Positions 1 to 7,778 of a stretch of DNA of 64,000 bases are shown here, in pieces. Within the stretch, counting starts at the first letter, position 1, and each line of letters begins with the position of its first letter. The translations under genes and the position numbers were made by a program. The notes under the pieces are model-generated. The model searched no databases. It saw only the letters and a list, made by a program, of their open reading frames with translations, and was not told the DNA's origin. Origin of the DNA: Pseudomonas sediminis (GTDB lineage Bacteria; Pseudomonadota; Gammaproteobacteria; Pseudomonadales; Pseudomonadaceae); contig NZ_CP154631.1 in assembly GCF_039555755.1 (NCBI RefSeq), positions 3,596,001-3,660,000 of the forward strand, read 5' to 3'.

Positions 1-744
1 AAGCTGACGCTCTTTGCCGAACAGGGCCTTGCCCGCATCCCACTTGACCTGGATCGAGGAGCCGACCGAGGTCTGGGTGCCGGCGTCGCGAGACGGCGAG
101 CGCCAGTCGACGAAGCCGTCGACGAGGAAGTCCTGCTCGCCGAGGCTGAACGGGTAGGCCGCGCTGACGGTCAGCTGGGTCGCGTAGCCGTTGCTATTGC
201 TGTCGGCGAAGAAGGTGTGGTTGTTGATCTTCACCTGATACAGGTTGGTCTTGAAGTAGGTGAAGCCGGGTACTTCCCAGTCCAGGCCAATACCGTAGAG
301 GTAGTTCTCGGGGCCAGGGCCACCGTTGCCTTTCTCATAGGTGAAGGCAGCGAAGACGTCCTTGATCGGACCGGCGGCCAGCTTCTGTCCGGTCAGCCAG
401 CTCAGGCTGACGCGCGGGGAGAACTCCATGTAGTAGAAGGAATCCTTGTCGTGCTGACGGAAGCTGCCGTTGTCGAAGCTGCCGCGCGTCTGCACGTTGT
501 CTGCGCGGATGTAGTCGAGAAAGTAGAAGATGTCGCCCCAGGCCCAGCCGCTGGCGTGCTCGAAGGTGAAGGTGGTCTGGGTGCGCTGTTCTTCGCCGTT
601 GAAGTTCATGCGCTGGAAGTTCTCGCCGTACAGGTAGGACAGGCTGTTGTCCTGCCAGTAGAGCAGGTCGCCAGCGAGTGCTTGCTGGCCGGAGAACAAT
701 CCGGCTGACAGGGCGAGGCAGTGGGGCAGATGCTTGAGTTTCAT
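1..744 (-). CDS. Tsx/OmpK-family outer-membrane nucleoside channel (C-terminus beyond window)
   Basis: The visible 248 residues begin MKLKHLPHCLALSAG and carry a signal peptide that probably ends after QQALA. The mature start, DLLYWQDNSLSYLYGE, is typical of the Tsx/OmpK nucleoside-channel family. The rest alternates aromatic and polar residues, as in a small beta-barrel. The 3' end lies left of base 1, so the gene is partial only because of the window edge. It sits 76 bases downstream of a urate/xanthine permease on the same strand, so a role in passing nucleosides or purine bases across the outer membrane is a reasonable inference. Substrate is not shown by the sequence. Confidence 0.82.
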   Translation of the reverse strand, partial: MKLKHLPHCLALSAGLFSGQQALAGDLLYWQDNSLSYLYGENFQRMNFNGEEQRTQTTFTFEHASGWAWGDIFYFLDYIRADNVQTRGSFDNGSFRQHDKDSFYYMEFSPRVSLSWLTGQKLAAGPIKDVFAAFTYEKGNGGPGPENYLYGIGLDWEVPGFTYFKTNLYQVKINNHTFFADSNSNGYATQLTVSAAYPFSLGEQDFLVDGFVDWRSPSRDAGTQTSVGSSIQVKWDAGKALFGKERQL

Positions 745-778
745 CGGTTTTCCTTATTGTTGGCGTGCAAGCGTGCGT

Positions 779-802
779 CTCCCGGCAGCGTGCCGCCGGG
801 AG
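779..802 (-). terminator. Hairpin between permease and porin genes
   Basis: CTCCCGGC (779-786) pairs perfectly with GCCGGGAG (795-802) around an 8-base loop. It lies just after the permease stop for leftward transcription. No T-run follows on that strand, so it may be a processing or partial-termination site rather than a full intrinsic terminator. Confidence 0.35.
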
Positions 803-820
803 TTGGTTCTAAGTCAGGGA

Positions 821-2323
821 TCAGCTGGGTCGGGCGGCCGGGTCGAGGTCGCGGCTGAGCGTCTTGAGGCTGTCGTCGTCGCTGGCTACATCGTCCGGGC
901 GGTTCTGCAGCACGGTGTGCAGGTGCGCCTCGGGGTCGTAGTCGTCTTCCTCGACTTCGTGGTTCTCGTCGGGCAGGAAGATGTTTAGCACGATGGCACT
1001 GAAGGCGCCGATGGTGATGGGCGAGCCGAAGATATTCTTCAGTACGTCCGGCATGTGCGAGAGCACGTCCGGTACGCCGGCCATGCCCAGGCCGAGGCCC
1101 AGGGAAATGGCCACGATCAGCACGTTGCGGCGGTGCAGGCCGGCTTCGCTGAGAATCTTGATGCCGGCCACCGCAACGGTGCCGAACATGATCAGGGTCG
1201 CGCCACCGAGCACGGGCTTGGGCATCATCTGCAACACCGCGCCGACCACCGGGAACAGGCCCAGCAGCACCAGGATGCCGGCGATGTAGAAGCCCACATG
1301 GCGGCTGGCTACGCCCGTGAGCTGAATCACTCCGTTGTTCTGGCTGAAGGTTGTCATCGGCAAGCTGTTGAACATGGCGGCGACTGCCGAGTTGCAGCCG
1401 TCGGCCAGCACCCCTGATTTGATCCGGCGCATGTATACCGGCCCTTTGACCGGCTGCTTGGAGATGATCGAGTTGGCGGTCAGGTCGCCTGCTGTTTCCA
1501 GTGGAGTGATCAGGAAGATCACGGCGATGGGCACGAAGGCGATCCAGTCGAAGCCGAAGCCGTACTTGAATGGCTGCGGCACGCTGATCAGCGGTACCTC
1601 GGCCATGTTGGCGAAGTCCACCCGGCCGGTGAACCAGGCAACGGCGAAGCCCAGGGTCAGGCCGATGATCACGGCAGAAAGGCGCAGCACCTGTGACGAG
1701 GCACGGTTGAGCAGGACGATGGTGCCCAGCACCAGGCCGCCGAGGGCCAGATGGTGCAGGGCGCCGAGATCCGGCGCGCCATAGCCGCCGGCCAGATCGG
1801 TCATGCCCACCTTGATCAGTGACAAGCCCATCAGGCAGATGATGGTGCCGGTGACCACCGGGGTGATGACCTTGCGCAGCTTGTTGATGAATTGGCTGAA
1901 GGCAATCTCGACGAAGGCGGCGCAGAAGCAGATGCCGAACAGTGTGGCGAGTATCTCTTCCTCACTGGCGCCACGCCCCTTGACGATGAAGCCGGCGCTG
2001 AGAATCACGCTGAGAAAGCCGAAGCTGGTGCCTTGCAGGCACAGCAGGCCGGAACCGATCGGGCCGATGCGTTTGGCCTGGACGAAGGTGCCGAGGCCGG
2101 AGACGAACAGCGCCATGCTGACCAGATAGGGCACGTGGGCACCCAGGCCCAGAGCACTGCCGACGATCAGGGTAGGGGTGATGATGCCGACGAAGCTGGC
2201 CAGCACATGCTGCAGCGCCGCGAAGATGGCCGGGGCGAAAGCTGGCGTGTCGTCCAGCTGATAGATCAGGTCGCTGTTGCCGACGGGCGTAGCTTGGGCT
2301 TGGGTGTTGCTGTCTGTGGTCAT
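821..2323 (-). CDS. NCS2-family urate/xanthine:proton symporter
   Basis: A 500-residue inner-membrane protein with about 12-14 hydrophobic segments and a hydrophilic C-terminal tail rich in Asp and Glu. It shows the nucleobase-ascorbate transporter signature QNNGVIQLTG in FSQNNGVIQLTGVASRH, and the TM1 stretch FAALQHVLASFVGIITPTLI is typical of the XanP/UacT branch. The length matches bacterial purine permeases. It lies downstream of the urate-degrading operon, behind its own candidate operator at 2476-2485, so import of urate or xanthine for that pathway is the likely role. The family includes both xanthine and urate carriers and I cannot choose between them from sequence. Confidence 0.88.
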   Translation of the reverse strand: MTTDSNTQAQATPVGNSDLIYQLDDTPAFAPAIFAALQHVLASFVGIITPTLIVGSALGLGAHVPYLVSMALFVSGLGTFVQAKRIGPIGSGLLCLQGTSFGFLSVILSAGFIVKGRGASEEEILATLFGICFCAAFVEIAFSQFINKLRKVITPVVTGTIICLMGLSLIKVGMTDLAGGYGAPDLGALHHLALGGLVLGTIVLLNRASSQVLRLSAVIIGLTLGFAVAWFTGRVDFANMAEVPLISVPQPFKYGFGFDWIAFVPIAVIFLITPLETAGDLTANSIISKQPVKGPVYMRRIKSGVLADGCNSAVAAMFNSLPMTTFSQNNGVIQLTGVASRHVGFYIAGILVLLGLFPVVGAVLQMMPKPVLGGATLIMFGTVAVAGIKILSEAGLHRRNVLIVAISLGLGLGMAGVPDVLSHMPDVLKNIFGSPITIGAFSAIVLNIFLPDENHEVEEDDYDPEAHLHTVLQNRPDDVASDDDSLKTLSRDLDPAARPS

Positions 2324-2475
2324 GTCATAGCCTGCCAGTTGTTCTTATATGGTCATGGGCTTACACGAGGCTTCACGGCACCTCTGCTCCGATCAATCGA
2401 AAAATTGTCCGACTGGTCAGGATGTCGTCGACTATAGCAACTTGTGGACACTGTTAAAAACAATTTATTTTTAGA

Positions 2476-2485
2476 TTGTGCACAA
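2476..2485. promoter_or_regulatory. Candidate GntR-type operator TTGTGCACAA upstream of the permease
   Basis: A perfect 10-base palindrome, 153 bases upstream of the permease start. The same TTGTNNACAA pattern occurs twice in the puuE-hiuH intergenic region (6063-6072 exact, 6242-6251 with one mismatch). Such short palindromes are typical of FadR/HutC-type GntR regulators. The regulator gene is not visible in the window. The site touches the T-run of the puuD terminator. Confidence 0.5.
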
Positions 2486-2523
2486 AAAATGAACCGCCGG
2501 TCAGCTCGCGCTGCCGGCGGTTC
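2484..2523 (-). terminator. Intrinsic terminator of the puuE-uraD-allA-puuD operon
   Basis: Read leftward, a perfect 10-bp stem (GAACCGCCGG at 2491-2500 with its complement at 2514-2523) and a 13-base loop are followed by a run of six T. It sits 51 bases past the puuD stop and separates the operon from the permease gene. Confidence 0.85.
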
Positions 2524-2574
2524 ATGGGTGTAAAAAGATGCCGCGCCGAGTCACGGGCGCGACATGTGTGGCAA

Positions 2575-3912
2575 TCAGTTGATCTGAGCGCCTTTGCTGA
2601 TCCAGCTGCCGATCAGGTCACGCTCGTCCTGGGTCATCTGGGTGATATTGCCCAGCGGCATGATCTGCGTGGCCACGGTCTGCGCGTGGATCTTTGCTGC
2701 CTGAGCCTTCATCTGCTCCGGCGTATCGAGCATCAGTCCGGCCGGCGCGGCGCTGAACATCGGGCTGCTCGGACTCGCCGAGTGGCATACGGTGCAGCGC
2801 TCGTGGATCACGCTTTCAACCTGGGCGAAATCGGTGCTGGCGGCAGGCGTGGCACTGTCAGCGGCAGTGGACGGTTCCTCGCTTGCATCGGCTTTGGCTT
2901 GGGTTTCCTCGGCAGCAGGCTCGTTGGTGGTGACGGGGTTGCCAGGGCGACCGGTAGCCGGAACGGGAGCGTACTTGATTGCCGGCGCTTGAGCCGTTGC
3001 CGGTGCGCTGACAGCCTTCGTTTGCGGGCCGGTGACATAAGCCAGGCAGATCATGCCCAGCGCTGCGGCCGGCAGCGTCCAAACGTACTTGCTGCTGTCG
3101 TGGCGGGTGTTGAAGTAGTGACGCACCAGCACGGCCAGAATCGCGATACCTGCCAGGATCAGCCAGTTGTATTGGCTGCCGTAGGTGCTCGGGAAGTGGT
3201 TGCTGATCATGATGAACAGCACTGGCAGGGTGAAGTAGTTGTTGTGGCGCGAGCGCAGCAGGCCTTTGGCCGGCAGGGTCGGGTCCGGCGTGGTGTTTTC
3301 CTCGATGGCCTTAACCAGTGCGCGCTGTGCCGGCATGATGGTGAAGAACACGTTACCGACCATGATGGTGCCGATGATGGCGCCGACATGAATGTACGCG
3401 GCGCGGCCGCTGAAGATCTGGCTGAAGCCGTAGGCGGCAGCGATGATCAGCACGAACAGCACGGCGCCGAGCAGGCCCGGACGCTTGCCAAGTGGCGAGT
3501 CGCAGAGAACGTGATAGATCAGGTAGCTGACGGCCATGGAGCCGAGGCCGATGGCGATGGCCGCGGCTGGCGCCAGGTCGACACCTGGCTTGACCAGATA
3601 CAGGGTCGGATTGAGGTAGTACACCACCAGCAGCAGGGCGACGCCCGACAGCCAGGTGGCGTAGGCCTCCCATTTGAACCAGTGCAGGTTCTCCGGCATT
3701 TTCGGCGGCGCCAGCTTGTACTTTTCCAGGTGGTAGATACCGCCGCCGTGAATCGCCCAGAGGTCGCCCGACAGGCCCTCGCGTGGGTTGCTCCGGTTGA
3801 GGTTGTTCTCCAGCCAGACGAAATAGAAGGATGCGCCGATCCAGGCGACGCCGGTGATCATATGAATCCAGCGGATGCCCAGGTTTAGCCATTCGGTGAA
3901 GTGTGCTTCCAC
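2575..3912 (-). CDS. puuD: PuuD, membrane urate hydroxylase fused to cytochrome c
   Basis: Converts urate to 5-hydroxyisourate, passing electrons to its own c-type heme instead of making peroxide as soluble uricase does (established for the PuuD family). The N-terminal part carries about eight membrane helices (start VEAHFTEWLNLGIRWIHMITG). A Pro/Ala-rich linker leads to a C-terminal cytochrome domain with the heme motif CTVCH at 373-377 and a probable distal Met 418 in QIMPLGN. I chose the GTG at 3912 (445 residues): GAGG lies 8 bases upstream. An upstream ATG at 3942 would place that ribosome site inside the gene. Last gene of the puuE operon, 48 bases after allA. Confidence 0.9.
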   Translation of the reverse strand: MEAHFTEWLNLGIRWIHMITGVAWIGASFYFVWLENNLNRSNPREGLSGDLWAIHGGGIYHLEKYKLAPPKMPENLHWFKWEAYATWLSGVALLLVVYYLNPTLYLVKPGVDLAPAAAIAIGLGSMAVSYLIYHVLCDSPLGKRPGLLGAVLFVLIIAAAYGFSQIFSGRAAYIHVGAIIGTIMVGNVFFTIMPAQRALVKAIEENTTPDPTLPAKGLLRSRHNNYFTLPVLFIMISNHFPSTYGSQYNWLILAGIAILAVLVRHYFNTRHDSSKYVWTLPAAALGMICLAYVTGPQTKAVSAPATAQAPAIKYAPVPATGRPGNPVTTNEPAAEETQAKADASEEPSTAADSATPAASTDFAQVESVIHERCTVCHSASPSSPMFSAAPAGLMLDTPEQMKAQAAKIHAQTVATQIMPLGNITQMTQDERDLIGSWISKGAQIN

Positions 3913-3960
3913 GATCTGTACCTCTTTCCCCGGGGGAGGCACGCCAGCCCCGGGCTTCTC

Positions 3961-4464
3961 TTATTGGTGGGGGGCGAGGAGAAGTAGGTCTTCCTCATTG
4001 AAGAAATGTTCATCGCAGTTGTTGCCAGAACCACTGCGATCAACCACCAGGAAGTCATCCCGCTTTTCGATCGTCAGCACCGGGTGGTGCCACACGCCGC
4101 GATGGTAATTGACGCCCTGCCTGCCATTGCTGAGGAAGGCACGGACGGAACCTGATACAGGTACATCGCCAACTGGCGCGACCACGATCAGAAAGGGGTT
4201 GCCGAGCAGCGGGATGAAAGCCTGGCTGCCCAGCGGATGGCGTTCCAGCATGCGGATGGTCAGCGGCATCTGCAGCGATTCGGCGCTGAAGATGCTGATG
4301 ATGGCCTTGTCCTCGGGCTGTGCGGTCTCCACCGTGGCCAGCTTGTGATAGCGGCGGGTGGAACCGTTGTTGATCATGAAGAAATCGCTGTTTTCAGTTT
4401 CGATCACGTCACCGAAAGGGGCGAAGGCTTCTTTGCTCAGGAGCTCGATGGTCAGGCTGCGCAT
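3961..4464 (-). CDS. allA: Ureidoglycolate lyase
   Basis: A 167-residue cupin-fold protein starting MRSLTIELLSKEAFAPFGDVIE, the standard AllA opening. It carries YHRGVWHHPVL, the His-rich metal or substrate region of the family. It splits ureidoglycolate into glyoxylate and urea, the last step of the pathway. It lies between uraD (67-base gap) and puuD in the leftward operon. In the Pseudomonas clusters I remember, the allantoicase gene (alc) sits between uraD and allA. Here that position holds only non-coding bases, so its substrate must come from a gene elsewhere. Confidence 0.9.
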   Translation of the reverse strand: MRSLTIELLSKEAFAPFGDVIETENSDFFMINNGSTRRYHKLATVETAQPEDKAIISIFSAESLQMPLTIRMLERHPLGSQAFIPLLGNPFLIVVAPVGDVPVSGSVRAFLSNGRQGVNYHRGVWHHPVLTIEKRDDFLVVDRSGSGNNCDEHFFNEEDLLLLAPHQ

Positions 4465-4531
4465 GGCTGTTCTACTTGTAGGTTGAGTGGATGAACCCGG
4501 CCCACGGTGGCCGAGGCAAGCGTCTGCAGGC

Positions 4532-5047
4532 TTAGAGCTGCTGCAGACGGAACATCGCGATCTTGTTGATCTCGGCCAGAGCGGTCTGGAACTCCTGCTC
4601 GGGCGTGTTGTGAATGCGTTCTTCGAAGGCCGCCAGGATCTGGTGCCGGTTGCTGCCCTTGACCGCCTTGATGAAGGGGAAGCCGAACTTGGCCTTGTAG
4701 GCATCGTTGAGTTCGGTGAAGCGGGCGAACTCCTCGGCACTGCATTCATGAATACCGGCACCGGATTGCTCGGCGGTGCTGGAGGCGGTCAGCTCGCCAC
4801 GCACGGCAGCCTTGCCGGCCAGATCCGGGTGCGCGTTGATCAGCGCCAGCTGCGCATCGGCATTGGCGGACAGGAGAATGTCGGCCATGCGCTGTTGCAG
4901 CGTATCGATTTCGTCGATGGAGCTGTCCAGACCGAGGTCGTAGGCTTTCTCGGCGACCCACGGCGAGTGCTCGTAGATATCGGCGAACGCAGCGACGAAC
5001 GCGTCGCGGCTCAGTTGAGATGGGGTCAGGGTCTGGAAACGGCTCAT
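4532..5047 (-). CDS. uraD: OHCU decarboxylase
   Basis: A 171-residue protein that decarboxylates 2-oxo-4-hydroxy-4-carboxy-5-ureidoimidazoline to S-allantoin. The family hallmarks are visible: AHPDLAGK with the catalytic His, the ELT-S-TAEQSGAG segment, and FPFIKAVKG with a following ILAAFEERIHN. Start ATG 5047 gives MSRFQTLTPSQLSRDAFVAAF, the family's usual N-terminus. Only 14 bases separate it from the puuE stop, so it is co-transcribed. It acts directly after HiuH, which is encoded divergently. Confidence 0.92.
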   Translation of the reverse strand: MSRFQTLTPSQLSRDAFVAAFADIYEHSPWVAEKAYDLGLDSSIDEIDTLQQRMADILLSANADAQLALINAHPDLAGKAAVRGELTASSTAEQSGAGIHECSAEEFARFTELNDAYKAKFGFPFIKAVKGSNRHQILAAFEERIHNTPEQEFQTALAEINKIAMFRLQQL

Positions 5048-5061
5048 GGGCGGCTCTCTTG

Positions 5062-5988
5062 TCATTCGGTCGCGCGGAAGGGGTGAGTGGCGTGCCAGTG
5101 CCTGGCGATGTCGACGCGGCGGGCGCACCAGACCTTGTCGTGGCTTTTCACGTAATCGAGAAAGCGTGCCAGGGAGGCCAGGCGGCCAGGGCGGCCGAGC
5201 AGACGGCAATGCATGCCGATCGACAGCATTTTCGGCGCACCGGCCTGACCTTCGGCGTAGAGCACGTCGAAGGCATCCTTGAGGTATTCGAAGAAGTCGT
5301 CGCCCTTGTTGAAACCCTGCACCTGGGTGAAGCGCATGTCGTTGGTGTCCAGCGTGTAGGGGATCACCAGATGCGGTTTTTCCGGGGTACTGGCTGGATC
5401 CCAGTAGGGCAGGTCGTCGTCGTAGGTGTCGGAATCGTAGAGAAAGCCGCCTTCCTCACGCACGATGCGTCGGGTGTTCGGGCCCAGGCGGCCGGTGTAC
5501 CAGCCCAGCGGACGCTCGCCGGTCAGTTCGGTGAGGATGCGGATAGCCTCGAGCATGTGCTCGCGCTCGGTGGCTTCGTCGGTGTTCTGGTAGTCGATCC
5601 AGCGGTAACCGTGGCTGCAGATCTCGTGGCCATTGGCGGCCATCTCGCGAATCACTTCGGGGTGACGCTGGGCAGCCATGGCCACGGCGAAGATGGTCAG
5701 GGGAATATCGTGCCTTTTGAACAGATTGAGCAGGCGCCATACACCGACGCGGCTGCCGTACTCGTAGAGCGACTCCATGCACAGGTTGCGCTGGCCCTGC
5801 AGTGGCTGAGCGGCGACCATCTCGGACAGAAACGCTTCGGACTCCTTGTCGCCATGGAGAATGTTGCGCTCGCCGCCTTCCTCATAATTGAGCACGAAAG
5901 ACAGGGCCACGCGGGCATCGCCTGGCCAGTGCGGATGAGGTGGGTTTGCGCCGTAGCCGATCAAGTCACGTGGGTAATCAGCGTTCAC
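5062..5988 (-). CDS. puuE: Metal-independent allantoinase PuuE (polysaccharide-deacetylase fold)
   Basis: Opens the hydantoin ring of allantoin to give allantoate. The protein begins VNADYPRDLIGYGANPPHPHWPG and shows the NodB-like core (RVALSFVLNYEEGGE, then GHEICSHGYRWIDYQ). GTG at 5988 is the likely start: GGAAG lies about 6 bases upstream and the resulting 308 residues match the family length as I recall it. An in-frame ATG at 6174 would add 62 residues unlike the family and run through the operator at 6063-6072. First gene of the leftward operon puuE-uraD-allA-puuD. Confidence 0.92.
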   Translation of the reverse strand: MNADYPRDLIGYGANPPHPHWPGDARVALSFVLNYEEGGERNILHGDKESEAFLSEMVAAQPLQGQRNLCMESLYEYGSRVGVWRLLNLFKRHDIPLTIFAVAMAAQRHPEVIREMAANGHEICSHGYRWIDYQNTDEATEREHMLEAIRILTELTGERPLGWYTGRLGPNTRRIVREEGGFLYDSDTYDDDLPYWDPASTPEKPHLVIPYTLDTNDMRFTQVQGFNKGDDFFEYLKDAFDVLYAEGQAGAPKMLSIGMHCRLLGRPGRLASLARFLDYVKSHDKVWCARRVDIARHWHATHPFRATE

Positions 5989-6062
5989 TGCAGTCTTCCT
6001 ATCTGGAATGTTGCGGTCACTGCGCGTCCTGAAACCGATGGCTGCGCGACCTGGATGGCTAA

Positions 6063-6072
6063 TTGTATACAA
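6063..6072. promoter_or_regulatory. Candidate GntR-type operator TTGTATACAA in the puuE-hiuH divergent region
   Basis: A perfect palindrome 75 bases upstream of the puuE start, placed where a repressor would cover the leftward operon's promoter. It shares TTGTNNACAA with the site upstream of the permease. The 407-base divergent region has no convincing gene of its own. Confidence 0.5.
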
Positions 6073-6241
6073 AATTGATGGCCGTTTGTAAATCCGGTTT
6101 TCGTCATTTTCTTCGAGCCCTATTAAAGCAATAAACTTGCCTATCCGGTCAGCTATTGTGCAGGCTTCCAGCATTTATGCGCTGTATATAAGGCAGACGA
6201 TGAGGTCTCCCACGGAGAGGGCATGATGATTGATGGGTTGA

Positions 6242-6251
6242 TTGTGTACAT
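6242..6251. promoter_or_regulatory. Second, imperfect operator copy upstream of hiuH
   Basis: TTGTGTACAT matches the TTGTNNACAA pattern in 9 of 10 positions and lies in an AT-rich stretch 145 bases upstream of the hiuH ATG. With the site at 6063 it brackets the divergent promoters. Confidence 0.38.
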
Positions 6252-6395
6252 TTTTTTGATAAAGTGTTTTATATTCTAGCTGCGTGCTATCCTGCCCAGG
6301 CGCTGGAGCATTGCGACGAGCCGATTTCAACAGAGCAGAGGAGGTGTGGTATCTGCAGGCCGCAGGCCGCAGGCCGCGGCGGATGCCCGAGAGCC

Positions 6396-6749
6396 ATGGG
6401 ACGTTTGACTACACATGTACTGGATGCCGCACACGGCTGCCCGGGGAGTGACATCAAGGTCGAGCTGTATCGCGTCGAAGGCGCGCAGCTGGAGCTGATC
6501 AACACCGTTGCGACCAACCACGACGGCCGTTGCGATGCGCCGGTGTTGCAGGGCGATGACTACCGCAGCGGTATCTATCAACTGCACTTCCACGCTGGCG
6601 ACTACTACCGCGCTCGTGGCGTCAGTCTGCCGGAACCGGCTTTTCTTGACGTTGTAGTGCTGCGTTTCGGCATCGATGCCGGGCAGGAGCACTACCACGT
6701 ACCGCTACTGATTTCCCCTTACAGCTATTCCACCTATCGCGGTAGCTGA
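6396..6749 (+). CDS. hiuH: 5-hydroxyisourate hydrolase (transthyretin-like)
   Basis: Hydrolyses 5-hydroxyisourate, the PuuD product, to OHCU, which UraD then decarboxylates. The 117 residues start MGRLTTHVLDAAHGCPGSDI, with the conserved His in THVLD. They end in SYSTYRGS, the YRGS tetrapeptide that marks true HIU hydrolases as opposed to transthyretin. The ATG at 6396 is chosen because upstream in-frame codons encode a low-complexity stretch. Divergent from puuE and followed by a strong terminator, so it is a single-gene unit. Confidence 0.93.
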   Translation: MGRLTTHVLDAAHGCPGSDIKVELYRVEGAQLELINTVATNHDGRCDAPVLQGDDYRSGIYQLHFHAGDYYRARGVSLPEPAFLDVVVLRFGIDAGQEHYHVPLLISPYSYSTYRGS

Positions 6750-6815
6750 GTGACTGGCAGACCTGCTGCCTGCCAGACGAATGCTTGTCACCCTCAGACT
6801 CGTTTGAGTCCTTAC

Positions 6816-6841
6816 GCCCGCTCACACTGCGGGCTTTTTTT
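6816..6841 (+). terminator. Intrinsic terminator of hiuH
   Basis: GCCCGC (6816-6821) pairs with GCGGGC (6829-6834) around a 7-base loop, followed by seven T (6835-6841). Confidence 0.88.
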
Positions 6842-6947
6842 CGCCTGTATTTCGGGGTGCTGTTGCTGGGTTAGCGATCACACGGCCCATCGGTGGGGTG
6901 CCTATTAAGAACAGCGTGATGGGCGGCGTAGGGTGCGCCAAGGGCCA

Positions 6948-7742
6948 CTAGCGTGTGGCGATCCAGATCAGCAGGCCGGCCTGAAACAGGCTGAACGCCA
7001 CCAGGCAGGTGATGGTGAAGCGCAGGCCGCTGTCCTCGCGCTTGAGGCGTTCGAGCCGATCTTCCAGTTTGCGCAGTTTGACGTCCTGCTGCTGCAGCGT
7101 CTGGTCGGCCTGCTGCAGCATCGCGGCAGCATCCAGTAACTCGATGATCTGCACCTTCTCGGCATGCCAGTCGCCGTGCAGAGAGCTGACCCGTGGCGCG
7201 CTGTAGAACGGCTTGAGCTGCAACGGGTCGCTGTACTCGATGGTGAAACCCTGCGCTTTCAGCGCGTGGTCACGCCGGGCGCGGGCCGCTTCGTTGACGT
7301 TGTCCTTGGTCGGCAGGGCGCCGCCCTCGACCTGGTAGTGCGCGTATTGCTTGCGCGCCCAGGCGATGCCCTGCGCCATGAGAAAACGCCCCAGGCCGCG
7401 GTTGGCGGGCTCCACGCTGAGGCCCTTGTCCGGGCCGAAGCGAACCTCCTTGCGCTGATGGTCGGCCCAGACTTCCAGCAGGTTGGTCTGACGATGCAGG
7501 CGTTGGCCTGGCATCTGGATGGTCAGGCGCAGCAGGCTGGTGTCCTTGGCGTGGCGCTCCACGCGGCCGAGCTGAACGAAGCGTAGCGGTCGCGGCCCGG
7601 TCTCCCGGTCGACCGGCAGTGGCGCCAGGCGCAGCAGGCTGAACTGCTCGGCTGGCAGGTCAGTCCAGGGATGCGGCGCGGCGGGCGTCTCGCCTGCGAC
7701 TGCGTCGGCGGCTTGCGCCTCCGGGGCTGGGTTTTCGCTCAT
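6948..7742 (-). CDS. GNAT-like protein with coiled coil and C-terminal membrane anchor, function unknown
   Basis: 264 residues, not recognised as a named gene. Three parts can be seen. The N-terminal 30 residues are Ala/Pro-rich and low complexity. The middle (about 60-175) looks like an acetyltransferase fold, with RGLGRFLMAQGIAWARKQY resembling the acetyl-CoA loop and helix, and N-E-A-A-R-A-R-R-D-H-A-L-K-A-Q-G-F resembling GNAT motif B. A Leu/Gln coiled coil follows (about 200-235), and the protein ends in one hydrophobic helix (ITCLVAFSLFQAGLLIWIATR). The tail anchor suggests the domain faces the cytoplasm at the membrane. The GNAT assignment is inference. It lies 36 bases downstream of the hydrolase gene on the same strand. 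Confidence 0.7.
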   Translation of the reverse strand: MSENPAPEAQAADAVAGETPAAPHPWTDLPAEQFSLLRLAPLPVDRETGPRPLRFVQLGRVERHAKDTSLLRLTIQMPGQRLHRQTNLLEVWADHQRKEVRFGPDKGLSVEPANRGLGRFLMAQGIAWARKQYAHYQVEGGALPTKDNVNEAARARRDHALKAQGFTIEYSDPLQLKPFYSAPRVSSLHGDWHAEKVQIIELLDAAAMLQQADQTLQQQDVKLRKLEDRLERLKREDSGLRFTITCLVAFSLFQAGLLIWIATR

Positions 7743-7778
7743 GGGCGTCCTGTGTACTGTTTGGTGGCCTTCGATGCG

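Noticed and set aside
1..744. Frameshift or truncation of the porin
   Set aside because: The frame stays open to base 1, so the missing end is only the window boundary.
2476..3888. 470-codon rightward open frame over puuD
   Set aside because: It is the mirror of the puuD/PuuD frame in GC-rich DNA; the leftward protein has clear membrane helices and a CxxCH heme site.
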